A DNA stretch of 14,725 nucleotides from Acidimicrobiaceae bacterium (GCA_003158835.1 PMLI01000124.1:1-14725), one strand, 5' to 3'; shown: positions 1-7,642, counted from the stretch's first letter. The notes: a model not told the origin generated them from the sequence alone. Program-made: numbers and translations.

Positions 1-1021
1 CTCCCGAGTCGATTCCATCGAGCAGTGGTTGGCCGTAGCAATCGACCATCGGGAGCTCGACATCGATCCCAGCTGCGAGGGCAAGCGACGCGGCATCTTG
101 TCCGGTGCCGGCAACACCGTGGAGCTTCTGCAGGAACGCCACCGAGAAATAGTCCGAAACCACTGTGCCGTTGAAGCCGTACCTATCCCGTAGCAGGTCA
201 GTCAGCAGCGTCTTGTCGGCTGCGACCGGTACCCCGTCCAGGTCGGTGTAGTTGTTCATGACCGAGCGGGCACCGGAGCGCAGAGCCATCTCGAAAGGCG
301 GCAGGAACACGTCCATCAGCTCGCGCCAACCGATCGAGACCGGTGCCAGGTTCCGGGCGGAGCGGGACGCCGAGTGGCCAACGAAGTGCTTCAGCGTGGC
401 AACCACACCTGCGGACTCGAGACCCCGAACGTAGGCGCTGCCGATCATCCCGACCAGGTACGGGTCTTCGCCGATCGTCTCCTCGGTCCGGCCCCAGCGC
501 AGGTCGCGTACCACGTCGAGCACGGGGGCCAGGCCTTGATGGGCACCCAGGCGCGTCATCAACTGCCCGATGCGGGCACCCAGCCGCTCGACAAGCTCCG
601 GGTCGAAACTCGCGCCCCAGCACAGGGGCGACGGGTACACGGGTGTCTTCCACACCGCGACACCGGTCAGGCACTCTTCATGCACGAGCGCAGGAATGGC
701 AAAACGGCTCGCTTTCCTTATCTCCTCCTGCGTCCTGGCCAGGTTGCGAGCTCCGGTTACCGGCTCGACCGGCACCGTGCCGTAAGGCCGGGTCAGTTGC
801 CCGACGCCCCGCGCCACCAGTTGTTCCCATCCACCGGCACTCGGCCCCATGTCATGCTGGTAGGGCGCCACCTCGCCGGTCGTCTCGTCGACGCCCAACC
901 AGACGCCGTACAACTGCCCGATCTTCTCCTCGATGGTCATCCTCGCCATCAAGTCCTTCACCCGGTCAGCTACGGGGGCGTCCCGGTCACTCCACGTCTC
1001 CTGCTCCACATCGCCCTCCAT
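1..1021 (-). CDS. Glycoside hydrolase family 3 beta-glycosidase, C-terminal part beyond window
   Basis: This is a GH3 retaining beta-glycosidase (beta-glucosidase or beta-xylosidase type) that removes sugars from the non-reducing ends of oligosaccharides. Only about 340 N-terminal residues are present and the gene continues past the left edge. Visible family motifs are HEECLTG (114-120), the (beta/alpha)8 segment DLRWGRTEETIGEDPYLVG (173-191), the substrate-binding KHFVGH (211-216), NLAPVSIGWRELMDVFLPPFE-type sequence (from 224) and VVSDYFS (287-293), where D290 is the expected nucleophile. No signal peptide is visible, so the enzyme is probably intracellular and acts on imported oligosaccharides. 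ATG at 1021 is the first start after an in-frame stop. A GTG at 1009 is better spaced from a GGAGGG and is an alternative. The GH3 assignment is firm; substrate cannot be read from sequence. It is divergent from the thioesterase gene. Confidence 0.92.
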   Translation of the reverse strand, partial: MEGDVEQETWSDRDAPVADRVKDLMARMTIEEKIGQLYGVWLGVDETTGEVAPYQHDMGPSAGGWEQLVARGVGQLTRPYGTVPVEPVTGARNLARTQEEIRKASRFAIPALVHEECLTGVAVWKTPVYPSPLCWGASFDPELVERLGARIGQLMTRLGAHQGLAPVLDVVRDLRWGRTEETIGEDPYLVGMIGSAYVRGLESAGVVATLKHFVGHSASRSARNLAPVSIGWRELMDVFLPPFEMALRSGARSVMNNYTDLDGVPVAADKTLLTDLLRDRYGFNGTVVSDYFSVAFLQKLHGVAGTGQDAASLALAAGIDVELPMVDCYGQPLLDGIDSG

Positions 1022-1048
1022 CCTCGCCGTCGACCGAAACCCTACGTG

Positions 1049-1076
1049 TAGATCTAGGATCTAGAATGTAGGATCT
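1049..1076. promoter_or_regulatory. Operator-like palindrome and direct repeat upstream of the GH3 gene
   Basis: Positions 1049-1063 form a perfect inverted repeat, TAGATC-TAG-GATCTA. The octamer TAGGATCT occurs at 1055-1062 and again at 1069-1076, a 14-bp period. The AT-rich block lies 28 to 55 nt upstream of the GH3 start, in a GC-rich region, where a transcription factor could control the gene. A possible -35 (TTGACT, complement of 1096-1101) lies upstream, but its -10 is weak. The binding protein is unknown, and the sequence differs from the putative ROK operators elsewhere in the window. Confidence 0.45.
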
Positions 1077-1100
1077 GACATAGTACTCGCGGCATAGTCA

Positions 1101-1152
1101 ACCAGTGGCGAGCGGTACGTTGACCCCCACTGTGGACGGGTGCGACCAGTGG
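1101..1152. repeat. Short repeat ACCAGTGG in the GH3/thioesterase gap
   Basis: ACCAGTGG occurs at 1101-1108 and 1145-1152. Between them, CCACTG at 1127-1132 is the same core (CAGTGG) in inverted orientation. The block lies between two divergent genes and could bind a regulator. The motif is short enough to arise by chance. Confidence 0.25.
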
Positions 1153-1251
1153 GTAGGGTGGGGAACAAATGGGTTCGCCCTCTGCCTGGGCACGCAATAG
1201 CCGCCCGGGAGGAGCGGTCTGCGGCCGGCGTCTGACGGATCCGGGCGAGGC

Positions 1252-1959
1252 GTGAGCGAGTTCGTTCCCCGTCCCGTCCGGGGCCGCCGGTACGGCCATG
1301 ACCGTCGCGTGCGGGTCAGCGATGCCGGTCCCGAGGGCGTCTTGCGCCTCGACGGGCTGGCCCGGTACCTACAGGACGTCGCCACCGACGACTGGGCCGA
1401 CGCCGGACTGAGCCCCGACGAGATCTGGGTGGTCCGACGTACCGCCGTGCAAGTGGCTGAGGGCGGGCGCTGGCCGGCATTGGGCGAGGATGTGGCCCTG
1501 ACGACCTGGTGTGGCGGCACCGGCCCGGCGTGGGCCGAGCGCCGCACCGATCTCGAGGTCGATGGCAGCCTGATGGTCCGGACGGTGGCGCTGTGGGTGC
1601 CGCTCGACCCGTCCGGGCGCCCGCTGCGGATCGGGGACGACTTCCACGCCGTGTACGGCGAGGCCGCCGCCGGACGGCGGGTGTCGGGACGGGTACCGGC
1701 CGCCCCGACGTTGGCCAACGCGACGCCCCGGCCGTGGCCGGTCCGGCGGGCCGACCTCGACATCGTCGGCCACGTCAACAATGCGGCCGTGTGGGCGGCC
1801 GTGACCGAAGTCGCGGGAGGTCACGTCACGTCCGCCTCGCTCACCCACCACGGACCGCTGGTGGAGGGCCACTCCGTGACCCTGGTGAGTGAGCCGGGAC
1901 GGATGTGCCTGGTGAGCGAGGACGAGGTCAGGGTGTCCGCCGAGTTCCTGGCGACTTGA
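1252..1959 (+). CDS. Acyl-ACP thioesterase-like protein (double hotdog)
   Basis: The 235-aa protein resembles the acyl-ACP thioesterase family (FatA/FatB-like), which releases fatty acids from acyl carrier protein in the cytoplasm. The first hotdog half includes RYLQDVATDDWADAG (38-52), WVVRRTAVQV (59-68) and a TTWCGGTGPAWAERRTDL segment (84-101). The second carries VRRADLDIVGHVNNAAVW (164-181), the conserved D-x-x-GHVNN motif near the family's active site. Length is close to bacterial family members. GTG at 1252 is the only ATG/GTG/TTG between the upstream stop (1198-1200) and the first domain, but its nearest purine-rich sequence is too close. A strong GGGAGGAG (1207-1214) precedes a CTG at 1219, so a rare CTG start adding 11 residues is possible. 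The family is fairly secure; acyl specificity is unknown. No other fatty-acid gene is nearby. Confidence 0.82.
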   Translation: MSEFVPRPVRGRRYGHDRRVRVSDAGPEGVLRLDGLARYLQDVATDDWADAGLSPDEIWVVRRTAVQVAEGGRWPALGEDVALTTWCGGTGPAWAERRTDLEVDGSLMVRTVALWVPLDPSGRPLRIGDDFHAVYGEAAAGRRVSGRVPAAPTLANATPRPWPVRRADLDIVGHVNNAAVWAAVTEVAGGHVTSASLTHHGPLVEGHSVTLVSEPGRMCLVSEDEVRVSAEFLAT

Positions 1960-2040
1960 CGGGAGGGCTTGCACGCGCCGGGGCGGACCAGGACGGCCCA
2001 TGATGCTTGACAAGGGACGCCCCTTCAAGGAAGCTGTGCG

Positions 2041-2077
2041 TGAGGTGCTCCCTCAGGATTACATGAGGTGCTCCTCA
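2041..2077. repeat. Tandem TGAGG...CCTCA palindromes upstream of the S53 peptidase
   Basis: Two near-identical inverted repeats stand in tandem. The first (2041-2055) is TGAGG-tgctc-CCTCA and the second (2064-2077) is TGAGG-tgct-CCTCA. The shared TGAGGTGCTCC repeats with a 23-bp period, roughly two helical turns. They end 81 nt before the peptidase start. The arrangement fits a cooperative two-site operator, or two small hairpins in a leader RNA. Which regulator binds is unknown. Confidence 0.45.
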
Positions 2078-2158
2078 AGACGAACCGCGACGTGCCCGGG
2101 TCGCCGCTCTCGGGCCGGTCGCGGAGCACTGGCCCCAGCGGTCCGGGAGGTGGTGGGG

Positions 2159-3463
2159 ATGCGACGTCGAGCCTTCACAACGGCGGTCGGGCTATCAGGA
2201 CTGGCGGTCTCGCTGGTTCTTCCCGTGGCTGCGACGGCTACACCTGTGGCCCAGGCCGGCAGGGCAGGCGGAGGCTGGTCGTGGCCCGGCGGATGGTCGG
2301 CCGCGTGCGGTGGCTCCGGCGAAGGAGCCACCAGCGCGGTCGCCTGCAACGCCATCGAACTGGACAACCCCTCGTCATGGCAGGGCCATCACTTATGGCC
2401 CAGCCGTTCCCCCGGGGCAGGGCGGAGCCCGGCACCGACCACTCCGTCGGGCTACGACCCCGCCGAACTGCAGGCGGCCTACGGCCTCAGCTCAGAAAGC
2501 GCTTCATATGGAAGCGGCAAGACGGTAGCCATCGTGGACGCCTACAACGATCCCTATGCGCTGTCCAACCTTTCCACGTACCGGGCCCAGTGGGGCCTGA
2601 GCTCCGTCTGCACCAAAGCCGGGCAGAGCGGTTGCATCACCTTCACCGACGAAAGCCAGAGTGGCAGCACGCGGTTGCCCTCTTCCAATGTCGGGTGGTC
2701 CGAGGAGATCTCGGTCGACTTGGACATGGTCTCGGCGATCTGCCCTAACTGCAACATCTTGCTGGTGGAAGCCAACTCGGCGACGTTCGCCAATCTGGGC
2801 ACAGCCGAGCTCACGGCGGCAGCGGCGAAGCCTCTGTCCATAGGGAACAGCTACGGCGGCAGCGAGTCGAGTTCCGAGACGAGCTACGACAGCTACTACA
2901 ACACCAAGACCGAAGCCGGCATCGCCATCACGGCGTCGACTGGTGACAGCGGCTACGGCGTCGAGTACCCGGCCGCCTCGCCCGATGTCATCGCCGTCGG
3001 GGGCACTACTCTCACGGCGGCGAGCGGCACCGCCCGGGGTTGGACCGAGGTCGCCTGGTCCGGCGCGGGCAGCGGCTGCTCGGCCTACGAACCCCAGCAG
3101 CTCTGGCAGAAGGAGGTCGGGCCAGCCATCCCGTGCGCCAACCGGGCCGTGGCCGACGTGGCTGCGGTGGCCGACCCCAACACCGGGGTGGCGGTCTACG
3201 ACAGCTACGGCCGGCGCGGATGGACGGTCTTCGGGGGCACCAGCGTGGCCGCGCAGATCATCTCCGCTGTTTACGCCCTGGCCGGCGGGTTGCCGAGCGG
3301 TACCACGGGGGCTTCCGAGCTCTACACGCCGGCGGCGGAGCTGAACCTCTTCGACGTCACCTCGGGCAACAACGCGAGTTGCGGCTCGGACCTGTGCACG
3401 GCCACGGCCGGATGGGACGGGCCGACCGGGCTGGGAACTCCAAACGGGACGGGCGCTTTCTGA
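2159..3463 (+). CDS. Secreted S53 (sedolisin/kumamolisin-like) serine peptidase
   Basis: This exported endopeptidase belongs to the serine-carboxyl family S53, whose members usually work at acid pH. ATG at 2159 was chosen because GGGAGG lies 8 nt upstream and a signal peptide follows at once (RRR, then a hydrophobic core to about 22, cleavage near the ATATP at 26-29). The frame is open further upstream, but that part does not look like protein. The catalytic domain begins at GYDPAELQAAYGL (98-110). Predicted catalytic residues are E183 and D187 (E-x3-D in SEEISVDLD), oxyanion D263 (STGDSG) and nucleophile S362 (GGTSVA). A C-terminal DVTSGNN...AGWDGPTGLGTPNG stretch (399-430) matches the family's calcium-binding end. 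Ten cysteines could make five disulfides. The 434-aa length leaves only about 65 residues between signal and catalytic domain, too short for the usual pro-domain. Confidence 0.93.
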   Translation: MRRRAFTTAVGLSGLAVSLVLPVAATATPVAQAGRAGGGWSWPGGWSAACGGSGEGATSAVACNAIELDNPSSWQGHHLWPSRSPGAGRSPAPTTPSGYDPAELQAAYGLSSESASYGSGKTVAIVDAYNDPYALSNLSTYRAQWGLSSVCTKAGQSGCITFTDESQSGSTRLPSSNVGWSEEISVDLDMVSAICPNCNILLVEANSATFANLGTAELTAAAAKPLSIGNSYGGSESSSETSYDSYYNTKTEAGIAITASTGDSGYGVEYPAASPDVIAVGGTTLTAASGTARGWTEVAWSGAGSGCSAYEPQQLWQKEVGPAIPCANRAVADVAAVADPNTGVAVYDSYGRRGWTVFGGTSVAAQIISAVYALAGGLPSGTTGASELYTPAAELNLFDVTSGNNASCGSDLCTATAGWDGPTGLGTPNGTGAF

Positions 3464-3492
3464 GGCATAGGGCCCGGTCGTAAGCTGGGGGC

Positions 3493-3544
3493 GGCGTGAT
3501 CGACGCCACACCTGCTGGCCCGTGCCACGGGCGTGGCCGGCAGG
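3493..3544 (+). terminator. Paired hairpins after the S53 gene
   Basis: Downstream of the peptidase stop are two adjacent inverted repeats. GGCGT/ACGCC occupies 3493-3507 with a 5-nt loop. CCTGCTGGCC (3511-3520) pairs with GGCCGGCAGG (3535-3544), 10 bp with one G-U. No T-run follows, so this is a possible rather than a canonical intrinsic terminator between the peptidase and the next gene. Confidence 0.35.
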
Positions 3545-3598
3545 TCGCTGACGGCGTCGCCCAACCAGAGGCGTTGCCCAACTAGAGGGGTGGTCAGG

Positions 3599-4957
3599 AT
3601 GAGCACACCAACCGAGCCCGCCGAGGGTACTGGCCGCGCCACCGTCGGTTTGGCCGGTTTCACCGCACCCGGCGCCGGGCCCAGCTCACGAGAGCGGGTC
3701 GAGGCGGCCCTGGCCCACGTCGAAGCCGACCGGGTCCCCCTCGATCTTGGTGGCAGCCCGGTCACGGGCATCCAAGCCAGCGCCCTCTACCGGCTGCGCC
3801 AGGCCCTGAGCCTCGACCCCCCCGGCACGCCGGTCAGGATAACCGAGCCGTTCCAGATGCTGGGGGAGGTGGGCCCGGACCTGGCCGAAGCACTCGGCAT
3901 CGATGTCGTGGGTGTGGGGCTGGCCACCAATTTCTTCGGGTTCGAGAACGAGGACTGGAAGCCGTGGGCGCTTTTCGACGGCACCCCGGTCCTGGTCCCC
4001 GGCAAGTTCAACACCGACACGAGCGTCGATCCCGACGGCGGCCTGCTCATGTACCCCGAGGGGGACACGTCGGTCCCGCCGTCGGCGCGAATGCCCAAAG
4101 GCGGCTTTTACTTCGACGCCCTCAACCGCCAGGAGCCGGTCGACGACGACCACCTCGACCCCCATGACAACCTGGAGGAGTTCGGGCCCATCAGCACCGA
4201 AAACCTCCGGCATATCGTCGCTGAAGTCGACCGGCTCTTCCCCACCGGCAAGGCCCTTCTCGGCAACTTCGGGGGGACCGGCTTCGGCGACGTCGCCCTG
4301 GTCCCGGCCATGAACCTGAAACACGTAAAGGGCATCCGGGACGTCGAAGAGTGGTACGTCAGCCTCAACCTGCGCTCCGCCTACATCTACGAGGTCTTCG
4401 AACACCAGTGCGAGATAGGCCTGGCCAACTTGGCCCGGATCCACCAGGTCGTAGGCGACAAGCTCACTGCCGTCTTCGTCACCGGCACCGACTTCGGCGG
4501 CCAGCAGGCGCCGCTCATCTCGCCCCGCACATACAGGGAGTTGTTCAAGCCCTTCCACGTACGGCTGAACGACTGGGTCCACTCGCACACAGGATGGAAG
4601 AGCTTCATACACTCCTGCGGGTCGATCTGGCGCCTGCTCGATGACATCGTGGACGCCGGCTTCGACACCCTGAACCCGGTGCAGACCTCGGCGGCCGGGA
4701 TGGCCCCCGAAGAGTTGAAGCAGAGGTACGGGGACCGCGTCAGCTTCTGGGGAGGTGGCATCGACACCCAACGAGTGCTGCCCTTCGGTACGCCCGACGA
4801 GGTGCGCACCATGGTGCGCGAGCGGGTTCTCACCTTCGGCCGGGGCGGCGGCTTTGTGTTCAATACGGTCCACAATGTCCAGGCCGGGGTCCCGACCGAA
4901 AACCTGGTCGCTCTGTACCAGGCGGTAAACGACTTCCGGGACTACCCGCTAGGTTAG
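3599..4957 (+). CDS. URO-D superfamily protein with HxC...H site
   Basis: This 452-aa protein belongs to the uroporphyrinogen decarboxylase superfamily (PF01208), a TIM-barrel group that also holds corrinoid-linked methyltransferases such as MtaA. It is about 100 residues longer than classic URO-D. Extra sequence lies at the N-terminus (1-30) and in the first half (about 130-200, rich in Asp, Gly and Pro). Recognisable blocks are GTDFGGQQAPLISP (296-309), FIHSCGSI (336-343), WGGGIDTQ (384-391) and GGGFVFNTVHN (416-426). H338 and C340 match the HxC zinc ligands of MtaA-like enzymes. The position of their third ligand, a cysteine, holds H425. ATG at 3599 has GAGGGG upstream; the open frame continues to 3533 without conserved sequence. 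The gene points towards the second URO-D gene. The substrate is unknown, and heme synthesis is unlikely given the context and metal-type motif. Confidence 0.88.
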   Translation: MSTPTEPAEGTGRATVGLAGFTAPGAGPSSRERVEAALAHVEADRVPLDLGGSPVTGIQASALYRLRQALSLDPPGTPVRITEPFQMLGEVGPDLAEALGIDVVGVGLATNFFGFENEDWKPWALFDGTPVLVPGKFNTDTSVDPDGGLLMYPEGDTSVPPSARMPKGGFYFDALNRQEPVDDDHLDPHDNLEEFGPISTENLRHIVAEVDRLFPTGKALLGNFGGTGFGDVALVPAMNLKHVKGIRDVEEWYVSLNLRSAYIYEVFEHQCEIGLANLARIHQVVGDKLTAVFVTGTDFGGQQAPLISPRTYRELFKPFHVRLNDWVHSHTGWKSFIHSCGSIWRLLDDIVDAGFDTLNPVQTSAAGMAPEELKQRYGDRVSFWGGGIDTQRVLPFGTPDEVRTMVRERVLTFGRGGGFVFNTVHNVQAGVPTENLVALYQAVNDFRDYPLG

Positions 4958-5004
4958 GCCGTCCTGTCAGGCCGTTCGGTCAGGGCTTGAGCGGCCGACA
5001 ACTA

Positions 5005-6042
5005 TCACGTGCGGCTGTACGAGCCGTACTTCTTGGCCGATTCAACCAGGGCGTGGACATTGTCGGCCGGGGTCGTGGGGGCAATGGCACACCCCGGGCC
5101 CAGGATAAACCCTCCACCGGGCTTGCAAATATCGATGAGCTCATGGCAGGCGGTGTCAACTTCTGCGGGCGTCCCGAATGCGAGCAAGCTGGTGTCGATG
5201 TTCCCGAGCAGGCAGGTCACGCCCTGCGCCGCCTTTTTGAGCCGGGCCGCATCGGTCTTGTGGTCGATCTCGAGTACCTGAGCCCCGGTGGCGATGAAAT
5301 CGCCCGTAATCCGCTCGGTGTTGCCACAGATGTGCAGGTGCAGGATGATCCCATGCTCCTTCAGCTCAGTCACCATGCGGCGCTCGTGGTCCCAGGGGTA
5401 CCGGCGGTAATGGCGGGGCGAGATCATGGCCGGCCCCGCTATCGGCTCGCCGATCGACGTGGACCGGCCACCGCATTCGACAAGGGCATAGGCGTAACGG
5501 GTCGCGACGCGCCTGGCGTAGTCGAGAAGCGCGTGGACAAGCTCCTCGTCCTCGCCAGTGGCCATATCCATCATCAATTCGTCTATACCGCGAAGCTGTG
5601 CGGCCAGGTCCATCGGCCCCTGGTCGGCGCGGGCGCAGATCCAGGCCTTGTCGCCCACCTGGCGCGCCAGTATCCGGGTCGCTTTGAGGATCTCGGACAT
5701 CGGGAAGGTCACGTAGGGATCGGGCACCTGCAAATCGGCCACCTTGGCAAGGGAGCTGACCACGGAGCGCCCGGCTACCGGGGCGGTGTCGTCGCGGTAG
5801 TGCACCTCCACGCCGCAGGCTTCGGCATTGCAGCCCGTGCCGTTTTCCAACAGGATCATGTCGTGCCCGAACTCCCGCCACGCCATGAGCATGGCCTCGG
5901 CCAAAAGACCGCCGTCACGGAAGATCTGCGACATCGGCAGGCCCGAGACGCGGGCGGCCATCTGGAAATTGTGCAGGTCCACCGGCACGCGGTCCGGTTC
6001 ACGTAGCCCGATCGCTGCCCCTACTCGCTCAATCGCGTCCAT
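5005..6042 (-). CDS. MtaA-like URO-D superfamily protein with HxC...C zinc site
   Basis: This 345-aa member of the URO-D/MtaA superfamily (PF01208) has the standard length for the compact methyltransferase-like branch. Visible are VPVDLHNF (19-26), HLHICGNTERI (235-245), GNIDTSLLAFGTP (280-292) and GGGFILGPGCAIAPTTPADN (309-328). H237, C239 and C318 form the HxC...C triad that binds zinc in MtaA and MtbA (methylcobamide:coenzyme M methyltransferases), where zinc activates a thiol. Canonical heme-pathway URO-D lacks it. ATG at 6042 was chosen because GGAG lies 8 nt upstream; the frame is open to 6132. It starts 31 nt after the stop of the mannitol dehydrogenase-type gene, so the two form an operon. 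No corrinoid-binding protein is encoded in the window, so a methyl-transfer role is inference. It could instead act on another carboxylated or methylated small molecule. Confidence 0.9.
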   Translation of the reverse strand: MDAIERVGAAIGLREPDRVPVDLHNFQMAARVSGLPMSQIFRDGGLLAEAMLMAWREFGHDMILLENGTGCNAEACGVEVHYRDDTAPVAGRSVVSSLAKVADLQVPDPYVTFPMSEILKATRILARQVGDKAWICARADQGPMDLAAQLRGIDELMMDMATGEDEELVHALLDYARRVATRYAYALVECGGRSTSIGEPIAGPAMISPRHYRRYPWDHERRMVTELKEHGIILHLHICGNTERITGDFIATGAQVLEIDHKTDAARLKKAAQGVTCLLGNIDTSLLAFGTPAEVDTACHELIDICKPGGGFILGPGCAIAPTTPADNVHALVESAKKYGSYSRT

Positions 6043-6073
6043 CTGACCACTCCAGTCCGCTATCGGCGCCGGG

Positions 6074-7558
6074 CTAAGCCGGGCGGAGGGCGGTATTGAT
6101 GTCCTGCAAAGTACGGCGGGCGCCGACAGCATGGAACGACCTCAGGCATTCCTGGTAACAGCGAGCGAACTCGGCATTGTCAACCAGGTCACCGAAAAGC
6201 TGCCGGTTGCGTACGAAGGCCAATGGGTCGTCGCCCTGCTGGCGGGCACGCGCCATGACCTCGTCCCGCAACGCGTCCTCGACGTCTATGGGCTGGCCCT
6301 TCTCGTCGACCCCCTCCGCGTAACGGGCCCAGCTGGCAACGATGGCCGTGGTCCGGGTAATCCCGCCCCCCGAGGCCAGGTTGGCGCGAAGGACGGGCAG
6401 TACCCATTTGGGGATGCGGTCGGAGCTGAAGGCACCGAGCCGGGCCAAGGTGTCGCGAATGGCCGGATTGGCGAAGCGAGCGATCAGCGTGCGGACGTAG
6501 TCGTCCAGGTCAACACCGGGGACGGGCCCGAGAGTCGGCCGCGCCTCATCGTTCATGTACCCGTTCAGGAACTCCACGAACACCGGGTCAGAGGCGGCCT
6601 CATGGGCATAGACGTAGCCCGCCAGGTGGCCGCTATAGGCGATCGCCTGATGGCTGGCGTTGAGGAGCCGGAGCTTCATCCGTTCGTACGGTTCCACGTC
6701 GGACGTGAGCTGGACACCGGCCTCTTCGAGGGCGGGGCGGCCGTCGACGAAACTGTCCTCGAGGGCCCACTGGGTGAAAGGCTCGCAAACGACCGGCCAC
6801 GCATCGTCGATACCAAACTCCGCCCGCACCTCGGCGACGTCCTCGGCCGTCGTCGTGGGCGTGATGCGGTCGACCATCGAGTTGGGGAACGTGACCTCGC
6901 GTCCGATCCAACTGGCCAGCTCGGGGTCGCGCAGCGCCGCGAAGGCCAGAATGCTCGACCGCGCCACCTGCCCATTGGCCTGGATGTTGTCGCAAGACAC
7001 GACCGTAAAGGGCGGAATGCCCAGCACATTGCGCCGTCGCAGAGCTTCCACCACGAAACCGAACATCGTGCTCGGCGTCGCCCCCGAGACCAGGTCGGCC
7101 CGGATGACGGGGTTGTCGACATCGAACTTCCCGCTAACGGGGTCGATGTTGTACCCGCCCTCTGTAATGGTCAAGGACACGATGCGAGTACGGGGGCTCG
7201 TCAGTATTTCGAGCACGCGCTCGGGCTCATCGGGGGCGAACAGGTACTCGACGATCGAGCCGATGACGCGGGCGTCAAGACGGCCCGGCCCGTGACGCAG
7301 GACAAGGGTGTAAAGCCCGTCCTGTCCACAAAGGGCGTCACGCCTGGCTTTGTCACCAGGCATCACCCCGACCCCGCAGATGCCCCAGTCCAAGGCCAAG
7401 CCCCGGTTCATGAGCCGGTCGAGGTACATCGCCTGGTGGGCGCGATGAAAGCCACCGACGCCAAAGTGGACGATGCCCACGCTCACTTGACTACGGTCGT
7501 AGGTGGGCCTGGCCACGCGCTTGTCCAGCGCGTTCAGGTTTTCGGCGCAGAGTTTCAT
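6074..7558 (-). CDS. Mannitol dehydrogenase-family polyol/hexuronate oxidoreductase
   Basis: This 494-aa long-chain secondary alcohol dehydrogenase belongs to the family of mannitol 2-dehydrogenase, D-arabinitol dehydrogenase and fructuronate or tagaturonate reductase (UxuB/UxaB). These interconvert a polyol or aldonate and a ketose or ketouronate with NAD(P). The N-terminal nucleotide-binding motif GIVHFGVGGFHRAH spans 28-41. FPNSMVDRITP (224-234) and MKLRLLNASHQAIAYSG (294-310) carry the catalytic signature, K295, N300 and H303 (K-x4-N-x2-H). Length matches bacterial mannitol 2-dehydrogenases. ATG at 7558 has GAGGGA 8 nt upstream; the frame extends to 7711 but crosses the promoter/operator. 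It is the first gene of an operon with the URO-D gene at 5005-6042 and is divergent from the ROK regulator. I cannot tell mannitol from mannonate or fructuronate specificity. Confidence 0.93.
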   Translation of the reverse strand: MKLCAENLNALDKRVARPTYDRSQVSVGIVHFGVGGFHRAHQAMYLDRLMNRGLALDWGICGVGVMPGDKARRDALCGQDGLYTLVLRHGPGRLDARVIGSIVEYLFAPDEPERVLEILTSPRTRIVSLTITEGGYNIDPVSGKFDVDNPVIRADLVSGATPSTMFGFVVEALRRRNVLGIPPFTVVSCDNIQANGQVARSSILAFAALRDPELASWIGREVTFPNSMVDRITPTTTAEDVAEVRAEFGIDDAWPVVCEPFTQWALEDSFVDGRPALEEAGVQLTSDVEPYERMKLRLLNASHQAIAYSGHLAGYVYAHEAASDPVFVEFLNGYMNDEARPTLGPVPGVDLDDYVRTLIARFANPAIRDTLARLGAFSSDRIPKWVLPVLRANLASGGGITRTTAIVASWARYAEGVDEKGQPIDVEDALRDEVMARARQQGDDPLAFVRNRQLFGDLVDNAEFARCYQECLRSFHAVGARRTLQDINTALRPA

Positions 7559-7614
7559 GCTTGCTGTCCCTCGTGACCAGTACTTGAATGATGGCGCGCA
7601 ACACGGTGCGCCCA

Positions 7615-7642
7615 GTTTGTAAGTAAAACATCCAACTAACCT
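7615..7642. promoter_or_regulatory. Putative ROK operator A in the divergent promoter region
   Basis: GTTTGTAA (7615-7622) and AACTAACCT (7634-7642) also occur, in the same order and orientation, at 9056-9063 and 9072-9080 before the alcohol dehydrogenase. The spacing here is 3 bp longer. The words resemble the GTTTGT/ACTAAC-type sites known for XylR, a ROK repressor. The site covers the -10 and spacer of the oxidoreductase promoter, so a bound repressor would block it. Binding by the adjacent ROK protein is inferred. Confidence 0.55.

Noticed and set aside
2000..2158. Upstream extension of the S53 frame (53 codons)
   Set aside because: It has no ribosome binding site or protein-like sequence, covers the tandem palindromes, and would bury the signal peptide internally.
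2504..3511. Minus-strand frame of 335 codons opposite the S53 gene
   Set aside because: Low-complexity Arg/Gly/Val-rich antisense frame without a domain.
3686..4873. Long minus-strand frame of 395 codons opposite the first URO-D gene
   Set aside because: It is the antisense of a strongly conserved gene; no domain is visible, and high GC creates long antisense frames.
4958..5004. Terminator between the two convergent URO-D genes
   Set aside because: Only a 5-bp GGCCG/CGGCC pairing with a long loop and no T-run could be found.
4987..6006. Plus-strand frame of 339 codons opposite the second URO-D gene
   Set aside because: Shadow of a gene with clear catalytic motifs on the minus strand; no recognisable protein features.
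6131..7576. Plus-strand frame of 481 codons opposite the mannitol dehydrogenase-type gene
   Set aside because: Antisense shadow; composition follows the complementary codons of the real gene, and no motif is seen.
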